Below are positions 40,566-49,081 of a stretch of DNA of 64,000 bases, piece after piece. Made by a program: the position numbers and the translations under genes. The number at the start of each line of letters is the position of its first letter. Position 1 is the stretch's first letter. Source of the DNA: Brevibacterium senegalense (lineage in GTDB: Bacteria > Actinomycetota > Actinomycetes > Actinomycetales > Brevibacteriaceae); assembly GCF_000285835.1 (NCBI RefSeq), contig NZ_HE978606.1:1-64000 (forward strand). The letters are read 5' to 3'. The notes under the pieces are model-generated. The model had not been told where the DNA came from. It did no database searches and worked only from the letters and a program-made list of their open reading frames with translations.

Positions 40566-41278
40566 GCACTCCGGACGAGAGCGGCGACGGCCGGCCGGTC
40601 GGGAACACGGCCGGGATCCAGGGCGACGAGGGGACCCACGGCGTGATCGACGATCAGGTCGAAGAGCGCCCGGAGTTCGCGGCCACGCTGTTCGGCGACC
40701 ACCTGGACGCGGCGGAGCGCTATGCGCAGCACCTCGCGACCACCGGGGTGGAGTGGGGGCTCATCGGTCCGCGTGAGCTGCCCCGTCTGTGGACCCGCCA
40801 CATCCTCAACTGCGGTGTGGCCGCCTCCCTGCTGGAGCCGGGCGATGTCGTGGGCGACATCGGCTCCGGTGCAGGACTGCCCGGGATCCCCTGGGCACTG
40901 GCACGCCCGGATGCCTCCTTCGTGCTCATCGAGAGCATGGAGCGCCGCGTCGAGTGGCTGCGCATGGTCGTTCAGGATCTGGGGCTGGAAAACGTGCGGA
41001 TCGTCCGTGCCCGCGTCGAGGACCTGGTGGACGAGGAGATGTTCACGGTCGTGACGGCACGCGCGGTCAAGGCGATGACGACTCTCATCGAGTGGTCGGT
41101 GCCCATCCTGGGGCCGGAGGGCCGGATCCTCGCGATCAAGGGCGCGTCCGTCCAGGCGGAGCTGGACAAGGCCGCGCGCCTCATCCGCAAGAGGCGTCTG
41201 CAGGGTCCCACCGTCCACTCCCTGGGTGCGGACGACCTGCCCACACCCACGACGGTGGTGGAACTGCGGCGCTCGTGA
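40562..41278 (+). CDS. rsmG: 16S rRNA m7G527 methyltransferase RsmG
   Basis: A 238-residue SAM-dependent methyltransferase (GidB family) that methylates G527 of 16S rRNA. Seen are the substrate-side segment ELPRLWTRHILNC, the SAM-binding loop DIGSGAGLPGIPWAL, the acidic FVLIESMERRVEWL, and VTARAVKAM with the conserved Arg. GTG 40562 overlaps the jag stop by four bases. The N-terminal 30 residues are a polar extension. In other species loss of the gene gives low-level streptomycin resistance; here it looks intact. Confidence 0.96.
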   Translation: MSTPDESGDGRPVGNTAGIQGDEGTHGVIDDQVEERPEFAATLFGDHLDAAERYAQHLATTGVEWGLIGPRELPRLWTRHILNCGVAASLLEPGDVVGDIGSGAGLPGIPWALARPDASFVLIESMERRVEWLRMVVQDLGLENVRIVRARVEDLVDEEMFTVVTARAVKAMTTLIEWSVPILGPEGRILAIKGASVQAELDKAARLIRKRRLQGPTVHSLGADDLPTPTTVVELRRS

Positions 41279-41340
41279 CCGGGAGACGGACCTGCGCAGG
41301 TGGTGAACGGGGTCGCCCTTGGGCGGGGCTCCCGGGCTGA

Positions 41341-41361
41341 GTCCCCGTGGGGACGTAGACT
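41341..41361 (+). promoter_or_regulatory. Possible parAB promoter with palindrome
   Basis: TAGACT (41356-41361) is a candidate -10, preceded immediately by the perfect palindrome GTCCCC-GT-GGGGAC (41341-41354), about 40 bases before the parA start. A matching -35 is weak. The palindrome might bind a regulator or form an RNA hairpin if transcription starts upstream. Confidence 0.4.
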
Positions 41362-41400
41362 GTCCCGGTACCCAGCTTCAGCGAATGCGGAGTGTTCCAC

Positions 41401-42297
41401 ATGCCCCTTATGGACGAGTCGACTCCGCTCGGCGCTCAGATCGCGCGGGATCATCGACGTGCCGAGCGACTAGCATCGACTTCCTTTCCCCAGCCCCAGC
41501 AGACGCGGATCCTCACGGTCGCGAATCAGAAGGGCGGCGTGGGGAAGACGACGACGACGGTCAACATCGCCGCCGCGCTCGCGACGCACGGGCTGGAGGT
41601 CCTGGTCGTCGACATCGACCCGCAGGGCAACGCCAGCACGGCCCTGGGCATCGACCACTCCGTGGGCGTCGATGGGATCTATGAGGTTCTCATCAACGAC
41701 TACTCGATCGCACAGGTCGTGAAGCAGTCGCCGGAGTTCGAGAACCTCCACTGCGTCCCCGCGACCATCGACCTCGCGGGCGCGGAGATCGAGCTCGTCT
41801 CGAAGGTCGCGCGCGAGATGCGCCTGCATCGTGCACTGTCCGCATTCCTCGACGAGCGCGAGGCGTCCGGCAGTCGCATCGACTACGTGCTCATCGACTG
41901 CCCGCCCAGCCTGGGCCTGCTGACGGTGAACGCGTTCGTGGCGGCGCGCGAGGTGTTCATCCCCATCCAGTGCGAGTACTACGCCCTCGAGGGTGTGAGC
42001 CAGCTGCTCAAGAGCATCCAGATGATTCAGCAGCATCTCAACCCGGAGCTCTGGATCTCCACTGTCCTGCTGACGATGTACGACGGGCGCACGCGCTTGA
42101 GCGCGCAGGTGGCGGAGGAGGTCCGCACACACTTCCAGGATCAGGTGCTGGAGACCGTCATCCCCCGATCGGTCCGGATCTCCGAGGCACCCAGCTACGG
42201 GAAGACCGTCGTCACCTACGAACCCAATTCCTCCGGCGCCCTGTCCTATCGCGAGGCGGCCGAGGAGATCTCACTGAGAGGAATCAGGAATGGCTGA
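41401..42297 (+). CDS. parA: Chromosome-partitioning ATPase ParA
   Basis: A 298-residue ParA/Soj ATPase that binds DNA with ATP and pulls ParB-parS complexes apart. Deviant Walker [17 protein letters not shown]; Walker A' region [13 protein letters not shown]; Walker [14 protein letters not shown]. The C-terminal YRE helix (SYREAAEEI) is typical. ATG 41401 was chosen with GGAG eight bases upstream; GTG 41392 and ATG 41410 are in-frame alternatives. The about 35-residue N-terminal extension ([20 protein letters not shown]) resembles those of other actinobacterial ParA proteins. parB starts eight bases before its stop, so the two are coupled. Confidence 0.97.
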   Translation: MPLMDESTPLGAQIARDHRRAERLASTSFPQPQQTRILTVANQKGGVGKTTTTVNIAAALATHGLEVLVVDIDPQGNASTALGIDHSVGVDGIYEVLINDYSIAQVVKQSPEFENLHCVPATIDLAGAEIELVSKVAREMRLHRALSAFLDEREASGSRIDYVLIDCPPSLGLLTVNAFVAAREVFIPIQCEYYALEGVSQLLKSIQMIQQHLNPELWISTVLLTMYDGRTRLSAQVAEEVRTHFQDQVLETVIPRSVRISEAPSYGKTVVTYEPNSSGALSYREAAEEISLRGIRNG

Positions 42298-44041
42298 GAA
42301 GCGTCGCGGACTGGGGCGGGGCCTGGGGTCGCTGATCCCCAGTCAGGAGACCGGCCGGCCCTCGGACGTCTTCTTCCCCCGTGGGGAGCGGTCGGAGGAC
42401 GTGACACAGCAGGAGGCCGCGCAGGCCGCGGAGGCGAAGTCGTCCGATCCCGCTGAGTCGATGCGCAGGGCCCAGGCCAGCCGCAGGTCGACGACGACCC
42501 GCAGCGCCGCGCAGAAGCAGACGTCCGGCGCGAGGACCCCGGCGAAGAAGGCGGGGACGACGTCCGCCGGTGCAGCCGCGGGAAAGACGGGCTCCACGAC
42601 ACGCGCGAAGTCGTCCCCGAAGTCCTCGACGGGATCGACCACGAAGTCCGCTTCGACCACGAAGTCCGCTTCGGCGAAGAAGGCGACGTCGGGCACGAGG
42701 TCCTCGGCACAGACGTCCGGGTCGAAGGCTGCCGGTGGGAAGCGTACGAGCCCGGCGTCCACTGCAGAAGCGGCGGAACCGGCGGATCCAACAGCACAGA
42801 TCGACACCGACACCACTCAAACGACATCCGATCGAAACGGAGATGCGAGTCATTCGACTCAGGAATCGAGCAACACGGCCACGATCCATGATGCTGCTGC
42901 GACTACGAAGTCGGGCGCCGATCCTGTGGACGACGCTGTGGATGAGACGCGGGATGGTATCTACGTTTCACGTGAAACCGTCCGGACGCACCCCTCTGAC
43001 CGACAGGTGGATCCCGGAGATTCCGGGGATGCGGTGGACATCCTGAACGGTGCAGCCGGCGCGGCAACCGACGCGCCGGTATCCCCAGTGGCTGTGGATA
43101 ACTCTCCAACGGACGTGCCGGACGTGAAAGCCGCAGAGAGCGCTGTCACCGAAGTTGCCGATGCTGATCCGATCGACGATGACGCGGAAGCCGATGCCGC
43201 ACTTGAGGATGCCGATGACCTCGTCCCCGTGCCGGGGACGACGTTCGGTGAGATCGACCTGGACCTCATCCGTCCTAACCCCCGCCAGCCGCGTGATGTC
43301 TTCGACGAGGACGCTCTGGACGAACTCATCACCAGCATCCGCGAGATCGGTGTGCTCCAGCCCGTCGTCGTGCGTCGCCGCCCCGACCTGCCGGGTCACT
43401 ATGAGCTGATCATGGGAGAGCGGCGCTACCGTGCGTCGAAGGAGGCGGGGAGGACGACGATCCCCGCAATCGTCCGCGCGACTGCCGACGACGATCTGCT
43501 GCGCGACGCGCTCCTGGAGAATCTGCACCGCGTCGATCTGAACCCGCTGGAAGAGGCGGCGGCTTACGCCCAGCTGCTGGAGGACTTCAACTGCACGCAG
43601 GAGGAGCTGTCCGACCGCATCGGGCGCTCTCGTCCGCAGATCTCGAACACCATCCGGCTGCTCAAGCTGCCGGCGATGGTGCAGCGTCGAGTCGCGGCGG
43701 GTGTGCTCTCCAGTGGGCACGCGCGTGCGCTGCTGGGCCTCAACGATGGTGCTGACATGGAGCAGCTGGCGCAACGTGTCGTTGCGGAAGGCCTGTCAGT
43801 GCGGGCGACTGAGGAAGCGGTCATCCTTCTGAACCGCGGGGATCGTCTGACCGTTTCACGTGGAACGCGACAGGCCGATCCAGAGCTGGCCGAGCTGGCG
43901 CGCAATCTGGGCGATCGGCTCGACACGCGCGTGAACGTTGTCATGGGCAAGCGCAAGGGAAAGCTGTCCGTTGAGTTTGCGAACGGTGAGGATCTTGCTC
44001 GGATTCTCACTCTCCTGGGTCTGGATTCCTCAGACGTCTGA
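42290..44041 (+). CDS. parB: Chromosome-partitioning protein ParB with a very long linker
   Basis: A 583-residue ParB: a CTP-dependent clamp that loads at parS. The ParA-interacting start ([19 protein letters not shown]) is followed by about 290 residues of low-complexity Ser/Thr/Ala/Lys then acidic sequence, including an 18-base tandem duplication (42636-42671). The conserved core starts at about residue 315: [19 protein letters not shown], the CTP-site [22 protein letters not shown], then the helix-turn-helix [20 protein letters not shown]; the C-terminal dimerisation domain ends at SSDV. Two parS-like palindromes lie inside the gene, encoding VSRET (42965) and VSRGT (43853). ParB is usually 300-400 residues, so this linker is unusually long. 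Confidence 0.96.
   Translation: MAEKRRGLGRGLGSLIPSQETGRPSDVFFPRGERSEDVTQQEAAQAAEAKSSDPAESMRRAQASRRSTTTRSAAQKQTSGARTPAKKAGTTSAGAAAGKTGSTTRAKSSPKSSTGSTTKSASTTKSASAKKATSGTRSSAQTSGSKAAGGKRTSPASTAEAAEPADPTAQIDTDTTQTTSDRNGDASHSTQESSNTATIHDAAATTKSGADPVDDAVDETRDGIYVSRETVRTHPSDRQVDPGDSGDAVDILNGAAGAATDAPVSPVAVDNSPTDVPDVKAAESAVTEVADADPIDDDAEADAALEDADDLVPVPGTTFGEIDLDLIRPNPRQPRDVFDEDALDELITSIREIGVLQPVVVRRRPDLPGHYELIMGERRYRASKEAGRTTIPAIVRATADDDLLRDALLENLHRVDLNPLEEAAAYAQLLEDFNCTQEELSDRIGRSRPQISNTIRLLKLPAMVQRRVAAGVLSSGHARALLGLNDGADMEQLAQRVVAEGLSVRATEEAVILLNRGDRLTVSRGTRQADPELAELARNLGDRLDTRVNVVMGKRKGKLSVEFANGEDLARILTLLGLDSSDV
42965..42978. other. parS site 1 (inside parB)
   Basis: GTTTCACGTGAAAC, the 14-base parS core, is translated as part of the ParB linker (VSRET). 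Confidence 0.9.
43853..43866. other. parS-like site 2 (inside parB)
   Basis: GTTTCACGTGGAAC, one base from the core, lies in the ParB coding sequence for VSRGT, after the helix-turn-helix. Confidence 0.75.
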
Positions 44042-44069
44042 ATCGTCGACGCACTGAGTGACGCGCACC

Positions 44070-44100
44070 GATGCCCCTGGTCCTTTGGACCGGGGGCATC
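44070..44100 (+). terminator. Terminator after parB
   Basis: GATGCCCC-T-GGTCC pairs with GGACC-G-GGGGCATC across TTT, 29 bases past the parB stop. It separates parAB from the parS-rich tract. Confidence 0.85.
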
Positions 44101-44301
44101 GCTCATTCACGTGTATCAGCGCAGGTGAGAGGCTCACAGCGGTACCGGCGAACCCGTGGGCTCTCGCTGTCGACAGTCCTCATGCACGCAGGTTCACGGC
44201 ACGATCTGGCGTGCGTGCGTGGCGCGGATTGAGACGTACACCGTCCCGCTCCATCACTCGCAAGTCCGGTCCATGTTGCTGATCGCCATCGATCGGCTCC
44301 C

Positions 44302-44317
44302 TGTTTCACGTGAAACA
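44302..44317. other. parS site 3
   Basis: Perfect 16-base consensus TGTTTCACGTGAAACA. Confidence 0.95.
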
Positions 44318-44433
44318 GGCGCATTCGGTGGCTCTCATTGCATCTGGGCGAGGACGTATGAGGTCGTTCTTCAGGAGCAGTTGTGTGTGAGACCGGCATC
44401 GCACCACGCATTGTGGAGTGGTGACGCCCCTCC

Positions 44434-44447
44434 GTTTCACGTGAAAC
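44434..44447. other. parS site 4
   Basis: Perfect core GTTTCACGTGAAAC, flanked by C and A. Confidence 0.95.
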
Positions 44448-44632
44448 AGAACGCGCCGGAAGCCGCGAATCACGACGAGACCAGGGTGCAGTCGAGGTGG
44501 CGCTGCGAAGCAGGTTGAGTGAAATCGGGTGCGCCTTCTCAGCCGCACTTGTGCCCGCTTGCGGGCTGCCCACCCACACGTCGGGAGTCCCGGGTGGACA
44601 CTGTGGGCGTGCCTTCAGCTGCGGGAAGCGGG

Positions 44633-44646
44633 GTTTCACGTGAAAC
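44633..44646. other. parS site 5
   Basis: Perfect core GTTTCACGTGAAAC, flanked by G on both sides. Confidence 0.93.
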
Positions 44647-45059
44647 GGTGTCATCGAAGGTCCCGATCGCTACGTCGTGTAGTGGTTCGCAGCTGACATG
44701 TCCCGGCTAGGTGGACCGGGTCCGGGGCGCGCGAGGAGACACGGTGACATTCAGAGGGCTAGCGTGCATCAATGGCGGCTCCTCGTGACGGACCAAAGCG
44801 AGTTCTCCGGGCTCCGCCATACGTGCACGGTGTGTTGTGCTCCAATCCAGCCGGCGCGCCTGATGATCCCGTCTGCAGTCCGGTTCCCAACGTGTCTCAA
44901 CAGCCACACGGCTGGGCGTCCCCACAACTGGGCGGCACACTCGCGCTGCCGGTACACAGTCGCCCCTCTCCATTCTGCTGACTGCGGTGGCGAGATCCTC
45001 TTCATTCGGAGTACGGGGCGCCCATTTGTACGAAGGGTTCTTTCGGGTCCATCTGCGGC

Positions 45060-45075
45060 TGTTTCACGTGAAACA
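45060..45075. other. parS site 6
   Basis: Perfect 16-base consensus TGTTTCACGTGAAACA. Confidence 0.95.
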
Positions 45076-45152
45076 GCCGGGAATGTGCCCTTTCTGTCGC
45101 GAAAGTGTGGCGTGCGGAAGACAGGTAGGGACCTCTTCGACCCGCATTCAGC

Positions 45153-45166
45153 GTTTCATGTGAAAC
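45153..45166. other. parS-like site 7
   Basis: GTTTCATGTGAAAC, with one central change (C to T) that breaks the CACGTG centre. Confidence 0.75.
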
Positions 45167-45281
45167 ATGTGTGTGGGATGTAGTGACTACCTGCAACGAG
45201 CTATTTACGGGAAGGCGCGCGTGTGGTTTTGGTGCTGCAGTGTGGAAGATCTAGCGTTCACTGCTGATCACTCGAGGTCGG

Positions 45282-45295
45282 GTTTCACGTGAAAC
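45282..45295. other. parS site 8
   Basis: Perfect core GTTTCACGTGAAAC. Confidence 0.94.
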
Positions 45296-45498
45296 ACTGT
45301 GGTCGGTTGGATTGATTGCTTCACGATCGAACCTGCGTTTCGACACATGTCGGGCAAAGTCGGTGACCACAGGTTGAACGCCGAAACCACAGGGTTGTGT
45401 CGATCAGCGCACGTGAGTGCACTGTGGCATGGTCGTGGGATTCGCATCGACTCCCATTTCGCCGGGGGTCGACATGACACGGAGACGTGCATGTCATC

Positions 45499-45512
45499 GC
45501 TTCACGTGGAAC
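45499..45512. other. parS-like site 9
   Basis: GCTTCACGTGGAAC, two changes from the core; the weakest member of the cluster. Confidence 0.55.
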
Positions 45513-45929
45513 TCCGCTTCTAGCGGTGGGCAGCAAGCGCGTCGTGGTTGTGAGAGTGCTCGAATGCCTTCAAACGGGCGCGATCGACCATGGCGGCTCT
45601 CCTTCTCCCCTGTGGCGCCGGTCCACACGGGTTGATGCGTCCCAACGTATGTGAACGGCTGGACGACGCTGCGCGGCGAGTGACCTTTCTGCGTACAGTC
45701 CTCGCGGTCGGACAACACGGACAGCATCTGGCGTGCGCCTCTCGATCTGCCGAACTGCGTGCCGGCTGCACTGAGCGCATGGTGCACCACCTACTGCTTC
45801 GGCTCGGCGACCATCCTGCTCCACGGCAGAGGGGTACGTGCCCTTCGGATACGGAGCGCTGCTTGGAGGTTCTCGCTCAGCTGAGGTGTCAGCATGTCGC
45901 GGGCACATGTGGCGCGGGGCTTGCGGACG

Positions 45930-45943
45930 GTTCCACGTGAAAC
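45930..45943. other. parS-like site 10
   Basis: GTTCCACGTGAAAC, one change from the core. Confidence 0.75.
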
Positions 45944-46211
45944 AACACCATTCATAGGACCCCGATGCGCAGTATTCGCACCCGCATACGGTCCGCCCGC
46001 AGATGGGTCGTGCGAGAGCCCGCGGGAGGGGGCCTGCACGTCCCGTGCTTCGCCCAGTCGGGCCTTTGCTCGGCCGGCAACGGTGCGTGTTCGATCGCCG
46101 ACGATCCGCGATTGCCTGCTTGTAGGAGGCAACCGGTAGCGCGTGCAGAGGACCGTTGCTGGTTGCGAGCTCGTAGGCGTGTCACCGTCGACCGGGACGT
46201 ACGATGCTGCC

Positions 46212-46227
46212 TGTTCCACGTGGAACA
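46212..46227. other. parS-like site 11
   Basis: TGTTCCACGTGGAACA, a perfect palindrome with two symmetric changes from the consensus. Confidence 0.75.
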
Positions 46228-46358
46228 TCGCCTGAGGAGAGGGCCGGGACTCTGCGTGTCAGGACCAGTGGGGTGCGTCGCTCCCAGGTGCCTTCTCCGA
46301 TCGGGATGGCTGACAGTGCGCGTGTGTCAGGCGCGCTGATCGCCCGAGTGCAGCAGCG

Positions 46359-47516
46359 TCACCGACCGCCCGGGAGCTTGCCGCGCTCCTCGAGCATGCG
46401 ACGCAACGACGCGAGGTCGACGGTGCCGGTGTCTGGGTCCACCGCTTCCTTGAGGTACAGCCGCTGCAACGACACTGCGACCGATTCTGCAATCGAATCC
46501 CGTGTGCTGGCGGCGTGCAATCGTGCACGATCGTTGTCATTGGTCATGTATCCGACGACGATGTGGATCGTGGGAGTCGTGTGCTCGGCCAGGGACCGCC
46601 ATGACCGTGCGTGTGTGCCGCAGTCCTGGAAGTCGGTGCGGGACAGGATCTCGCGCTGCACCAACTGAGCGAGGCGTCGGCCGATGGGGGACGCCTGCCC
46701 CTGTGCGGGGCCGTAGTAGAACGTCGCGACCCCGTTCGCAGAAGCGTTGGGGTGCATGTCCTGTGAGATGGAGATGAGCGTCGAGGCGCGGGCGTCCAGC
46801 AGGTCCTTGGTGCTGTCCTGCGTCCCTGCGACGACGAAGGGTGAGGCACCCACAGCAGAAAGGCGTCCGGCGATCCGATGTGCGATGTCCTGCGAGTACT
46901 CGAGGGATGCCTGCTGATGCGACTCCAGGAGCTGGGGGTCGTCGGTCATGGGCAGCTGCGGTGCGGCGTCGATGACGAAGGTCCGGCCCGCCAGGGAGTG
47001 GCCCGTGGACTGGAGACGCACCTTCTCCTGCAGTGCGAACAGATCCCCCGACGCCTTGCCACGGGTGACCGCGTCCAGTCCGCGCAGGGTGCGCGGACCG
47101 GCCACACCGTCGACGGGCAGGCCCAGGTTCTTCTGGAGGTCGCGGACGGCGGCGTCCGTGACCTCTGCGAACTCGAAGTCGATGCGTGTGGTGTAGAGCC
47201 CGAGGCGCGACAGACGCTCCTGGAGTGCGGCGACGTCATCGCCGCGGAACGGGCGGACGGGATCGAAGCGCAGCACGCGATCGCCCAGCTGATGTCGAGC
47301 CAGCTCGATCTGCTCGAAGGTCTGCGGTCCCAGGACGCCGTCGGAGAACAGGCCGCGTCGTTGCTGGAAGTGCCTGACGGCTTCGTGCATCTGGTCGTCG
47401 AATTCCGGGCTGGAGGGGTCTCCGACGGGGTAACCCAGGCGGGCGAGTTGAGCCTTCACGGTCAGCAGGACCGCATCAGCGGATCCGAGCTGGAAGGTGG
47501 TCTGGGCGGGTGTCAT
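46359..47516 (-). CDS. cwlM: CwlM-like peptidoglycan-binding protein with degenerate amidase fold
   Basis: A 385-residue protein: two PG_binding_1 repeats (about 15-75, with EAVRHFQQRRGLFSDGVLGPQT, and 85-150, with AVRDLQKNLGLPVDGVAGPRT) and a C-terminal amidase_3-like fold (about 180-350). Catalytic zinc residues seem lost: where DPGHGG is expected the sequence has VIDAAPQ, and the usual SIHAN segment reads ISISQDMHPNASANG. In mycobacteria CwlM is a cytoplasmic regulator of MurA, controlled by a Ser/Thr kinase, rather than a hydrolase; the location beside trxA and parB is the same. No signal peptide is visible. ATG 47516 was taken as start because a terminator hairpin covers the longer one. 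Confidence 0.85.
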   Translation of the reverse strand: MTPAQTTFQLGSADAVLLTVKAQLARLGYPVGDPSSPEFDDQMHEAVRHFQQRRGLFSDGVLGPQTFEQIELARHQLGDRVLRFDPVRPFRGDDVAALQERLSRLGLYTTRIDFEFAEVTDAAVRDLQKNLGLPVDGVAGPRTLRGLDAVTRGKASGDLFALQEKVRLQSTGHSLAGRTFVIDAAPQLPMTDDPQLLESHQQASLEYSQDIAHRIAGRLSAVGASPFVVAGTQDSTKDLLDARASTLISISQDMHPNASANGVATFYYGPAQGQASPIGRRLAQLVQREILSRTDFQDCGTHARSWRSLAEHTTPTIHIVVGYMTNDNDRARLHAASTRDSIAESVAVSLQRLYLKEAVDPDTGTVDLASLRRMLEERGKLPGGR

Positions 47517-47579
47517 CGAACTCGTCTCTGGGGGTCGTGCGGTGGCTGCGTCTGGCGCAAGCACCACCGGCCGGGAACA

Positions 47580-47617
47580 CATCAGGCGCCCGCTGATCCT
47601 ACTACGGGCGCCTGATG
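47580..47617 (-). terminator. Terminator after trxA
   Basis: CATCAGGCGCCCG (47580-47592) pairs perfectly with CGGGCGCCTGATG (47605-47617) across 12 bases, directly after the trxA stop. Confidence 0.85.
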
Positions 47618-47628
47618 GATCTCTGGGA

Positions 47629-47955
47629 TCACTGGGCGGCGAGCACCGGCTGGATCTCGTCCAGCAGCGCCGGCTTGGGCCGCGCCCCGATGATCTCCTT
47701 GACGACCTCGCCGTTCTTGAAGACGTAGAGCGCGGGGATCGAGGTGATCCCGTACTGCCCCGCCGTCTGCATGTTGTCGTCCGTGTTCAGCTTCACGACC
47801 TTCAACTGATCGGAGAGTTCCTCGCCGATCTCGTCGACGATGGGCGAGACCATGCGGCACGGGCCGCACCAGGGTGCCCAGAAGTCGACGAGCACGGGCT
47901 TGTCGGACTGCAGGACCTCTGCGTCGAAGGTGGCGTCGGTGACTTCGAGGGACAT
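47629..47955 (-). CDS. trxA: Thioredoxin
   Basis: A 108-residue thioredoxin; the active site WCGPC lies in VLVDFWAPWCGPCRM, with the cis-Pro segment TSIPALYVFKNGE. It reduces protein disulfides in the cytoplasm using TrxB. ATG 47955 has AAGGAGG upstream. It lies 75 bases after trxB in the same direction and ends at a strong terminator. Length and motifs are normal. Confidence 0.98.
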   Translation of the reverse strand: MSLEVTDATFDAEVLQSDKPVLVDFWAPWCGPCRMVSPIVDEIGEELSDQLKVVKLNTDDNMQTAGQYGITSIPALYVFKNGEVVKEIIGARPKPALLDEIQPVLAAQ

Positions 47956-48030
47956 GGTGTCCTCCTTCCGGCCCCGCTGCGGGACCGCTTCAGATGGGTG
48001 TCGGTGACGGTGTCCGGAGTGTGGGTGGCG

Positions 48031-49014
48031 TCAGGCGTTCGCGGTCTGCGGCTGAGCCTGCTGACCGGCCTCCTGCGCCGCCTGGGCGCGATCGGCCAGG
48101 TAGTGCTCCGCGTCGAGGGCCGCGGAGCAGCCGGAGCCCGCCGAGGTGATCGCCTGGCGGTACACGGGATCGATGACGTCGCCGGCGGCGAAGACACCCT
48201 CGACGCTGGTGCGGGAGCTGCGCCCGTCGACGTGGAGGTAGCCGTCCTCACGCAGCTGCAGCTGCTGGTCGAACAGCGCCGTGCGCGGGTCGGAGCCGAT
48301 CGCGACGAACATGCCGGTGACCGGCAGCTCCGACGTCTCCCCGGTCACCGTGCTGCGGATCGTGAGGCCCGTGAGGGACTCCTCGCCGTGCACTTCGGCG
48401 ACCTCGGAGTCGAAGAGGAACTCGATCTTCGGGTCCGCCATCGCACGGTCCTGCATCGCCTGGGAGGCGCGCAGCTCCTGCCGGCGGTGCACGACGGTCA
48501 CCTTCGAGGCGAACCGGCTGAGGAACGTGGCCTCCTCCATCGCGGAGTCGCCGCCGCCGATCACCGCGATGTGGTGGTCGCGGAAGAAGAAGCCGTCGCA
48601 GGTGGCGCACCAGCTGACGCCGTGCCCGGACAGGTTCTTCTCGTTGGGCAGCCCCAGCTCGCGGTAGGCGGAACCCGTCGCCAGGATGACCGCCTCCGCG
48701 GTGTACCGGCTGCCCAGTGCTGTCACGATCGAGTGCGCGCCGGGGGTGAGGTCCAGCTCGGTCACATCGTCGTAGACGACGGTCGCACCGAATTTCTCTG
48801 CCTGTGCCCGCATGTTCTCCATGAGATCGGGACCCTGGACGCCGTCGGGGAACCCGGGGAAGTTCTCGACGTCGGTCGTGTTCATGAGCTCACCGCCCGC
48901 GGTCACGGATCCGGCGATGACGAGGGGCTCCAGGTTGGCCCGTGCCGCATAGATCGCGGCCGTGTATCCGGCGGGTCCGGATCCCACGATGATCAGACGA
49001 TGATGATCGGTCAT
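48031..49014 (-). CDS. trxB: Thioredoxin reductase
   Basis: A 327-residue low-molecular-weight thioredoxin reductase. FAD-binding glycine motif IIVGSGPAGYTAA at the N-terminus, redox-active Cys pair CATC in VSWCATCDGFFF, NADPH motif VIGGGDSAMEEA with HRR following (VVHRRQEL), and the second FAD motif VFAAGDVIDPVYRQ. ATG 49014 has GGAGGAG upstream. The Gln/Ala-rich tail (about 310-327) is not conserved. In mycobacteria sigM lies between murJ and trxB2; here the pseudokinase gene follows directly, so no sigM is present at this spot. Confidence 0.98.
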   Translation of the reverse strand: MTDHHRLIIVGSGPAGYTAAIYAARANLEPLVIAGSVTAGGELMNTTDVENFPGFPDGVQGPDLMENMRAQAEKFGATVVYDDVTELDLTPGAHSIVTALGSRYTAEAVILATGSAYRELGLPNEKNLSGHGVSWCATCDGFFFRDHHIAVIGGGDSAMEEATFLSRFASKVTVVHRRQELRASQAMQDRAMADPKIEFLFDSEVAEVHGEESLTGLTIRSTVTGETSELPVTGMFVAIGSDPRTALFDQQLQLREDGYLHVDGRSSRTSVEGVFAAGDVIDPVYRQAITSAGSGCSAALDAEHYLADRAQAAQEAGQQAQPQTANA

Positions 49015-49081
49015 GTCACTCCTCCACTTGTCACGACGGGAACGCGTCGCCCGTGAGCAATATTCCGCGACAGGGATCGGC

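Larger units (their letters stand above)
44101..46358. other. Gene-free parS-rich tract (probable centromere)
   Basis: About 2.26 kb between the parB terminator and cwlM contains nine parS or parS-like palindromes at irregular spacing (about 90 to 430 bases). Its base composition looks less GC-rich than the flanking genes. Short open frames exist on both strands, but none has a recognisable domain, consistent coding bias or good start context. I read it as non-coding DNA kept for ParB loading near the origin, about 7-9 kb from the DnaA-box cluster. Confidence 0.75.

Noticed and set aside
41391-41406. A parS-like half site (GTGTTCCACATG) before parA
   Set aside because: Only one arm matches and the centre is not palindromic; not counted as parS.
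44058-46185. Several 60-180 codon frames on both strands of the parS tract
   Set aside because: They overlap each other, run through parS palindromes, lack good ribosome binding sites and show no recognisable family.
42965-46227. Repeated palindromes considered as a CRISPR array
   Set aside because: Spacing is irregular, the unit is the known ParB site, and no cas gene is present.
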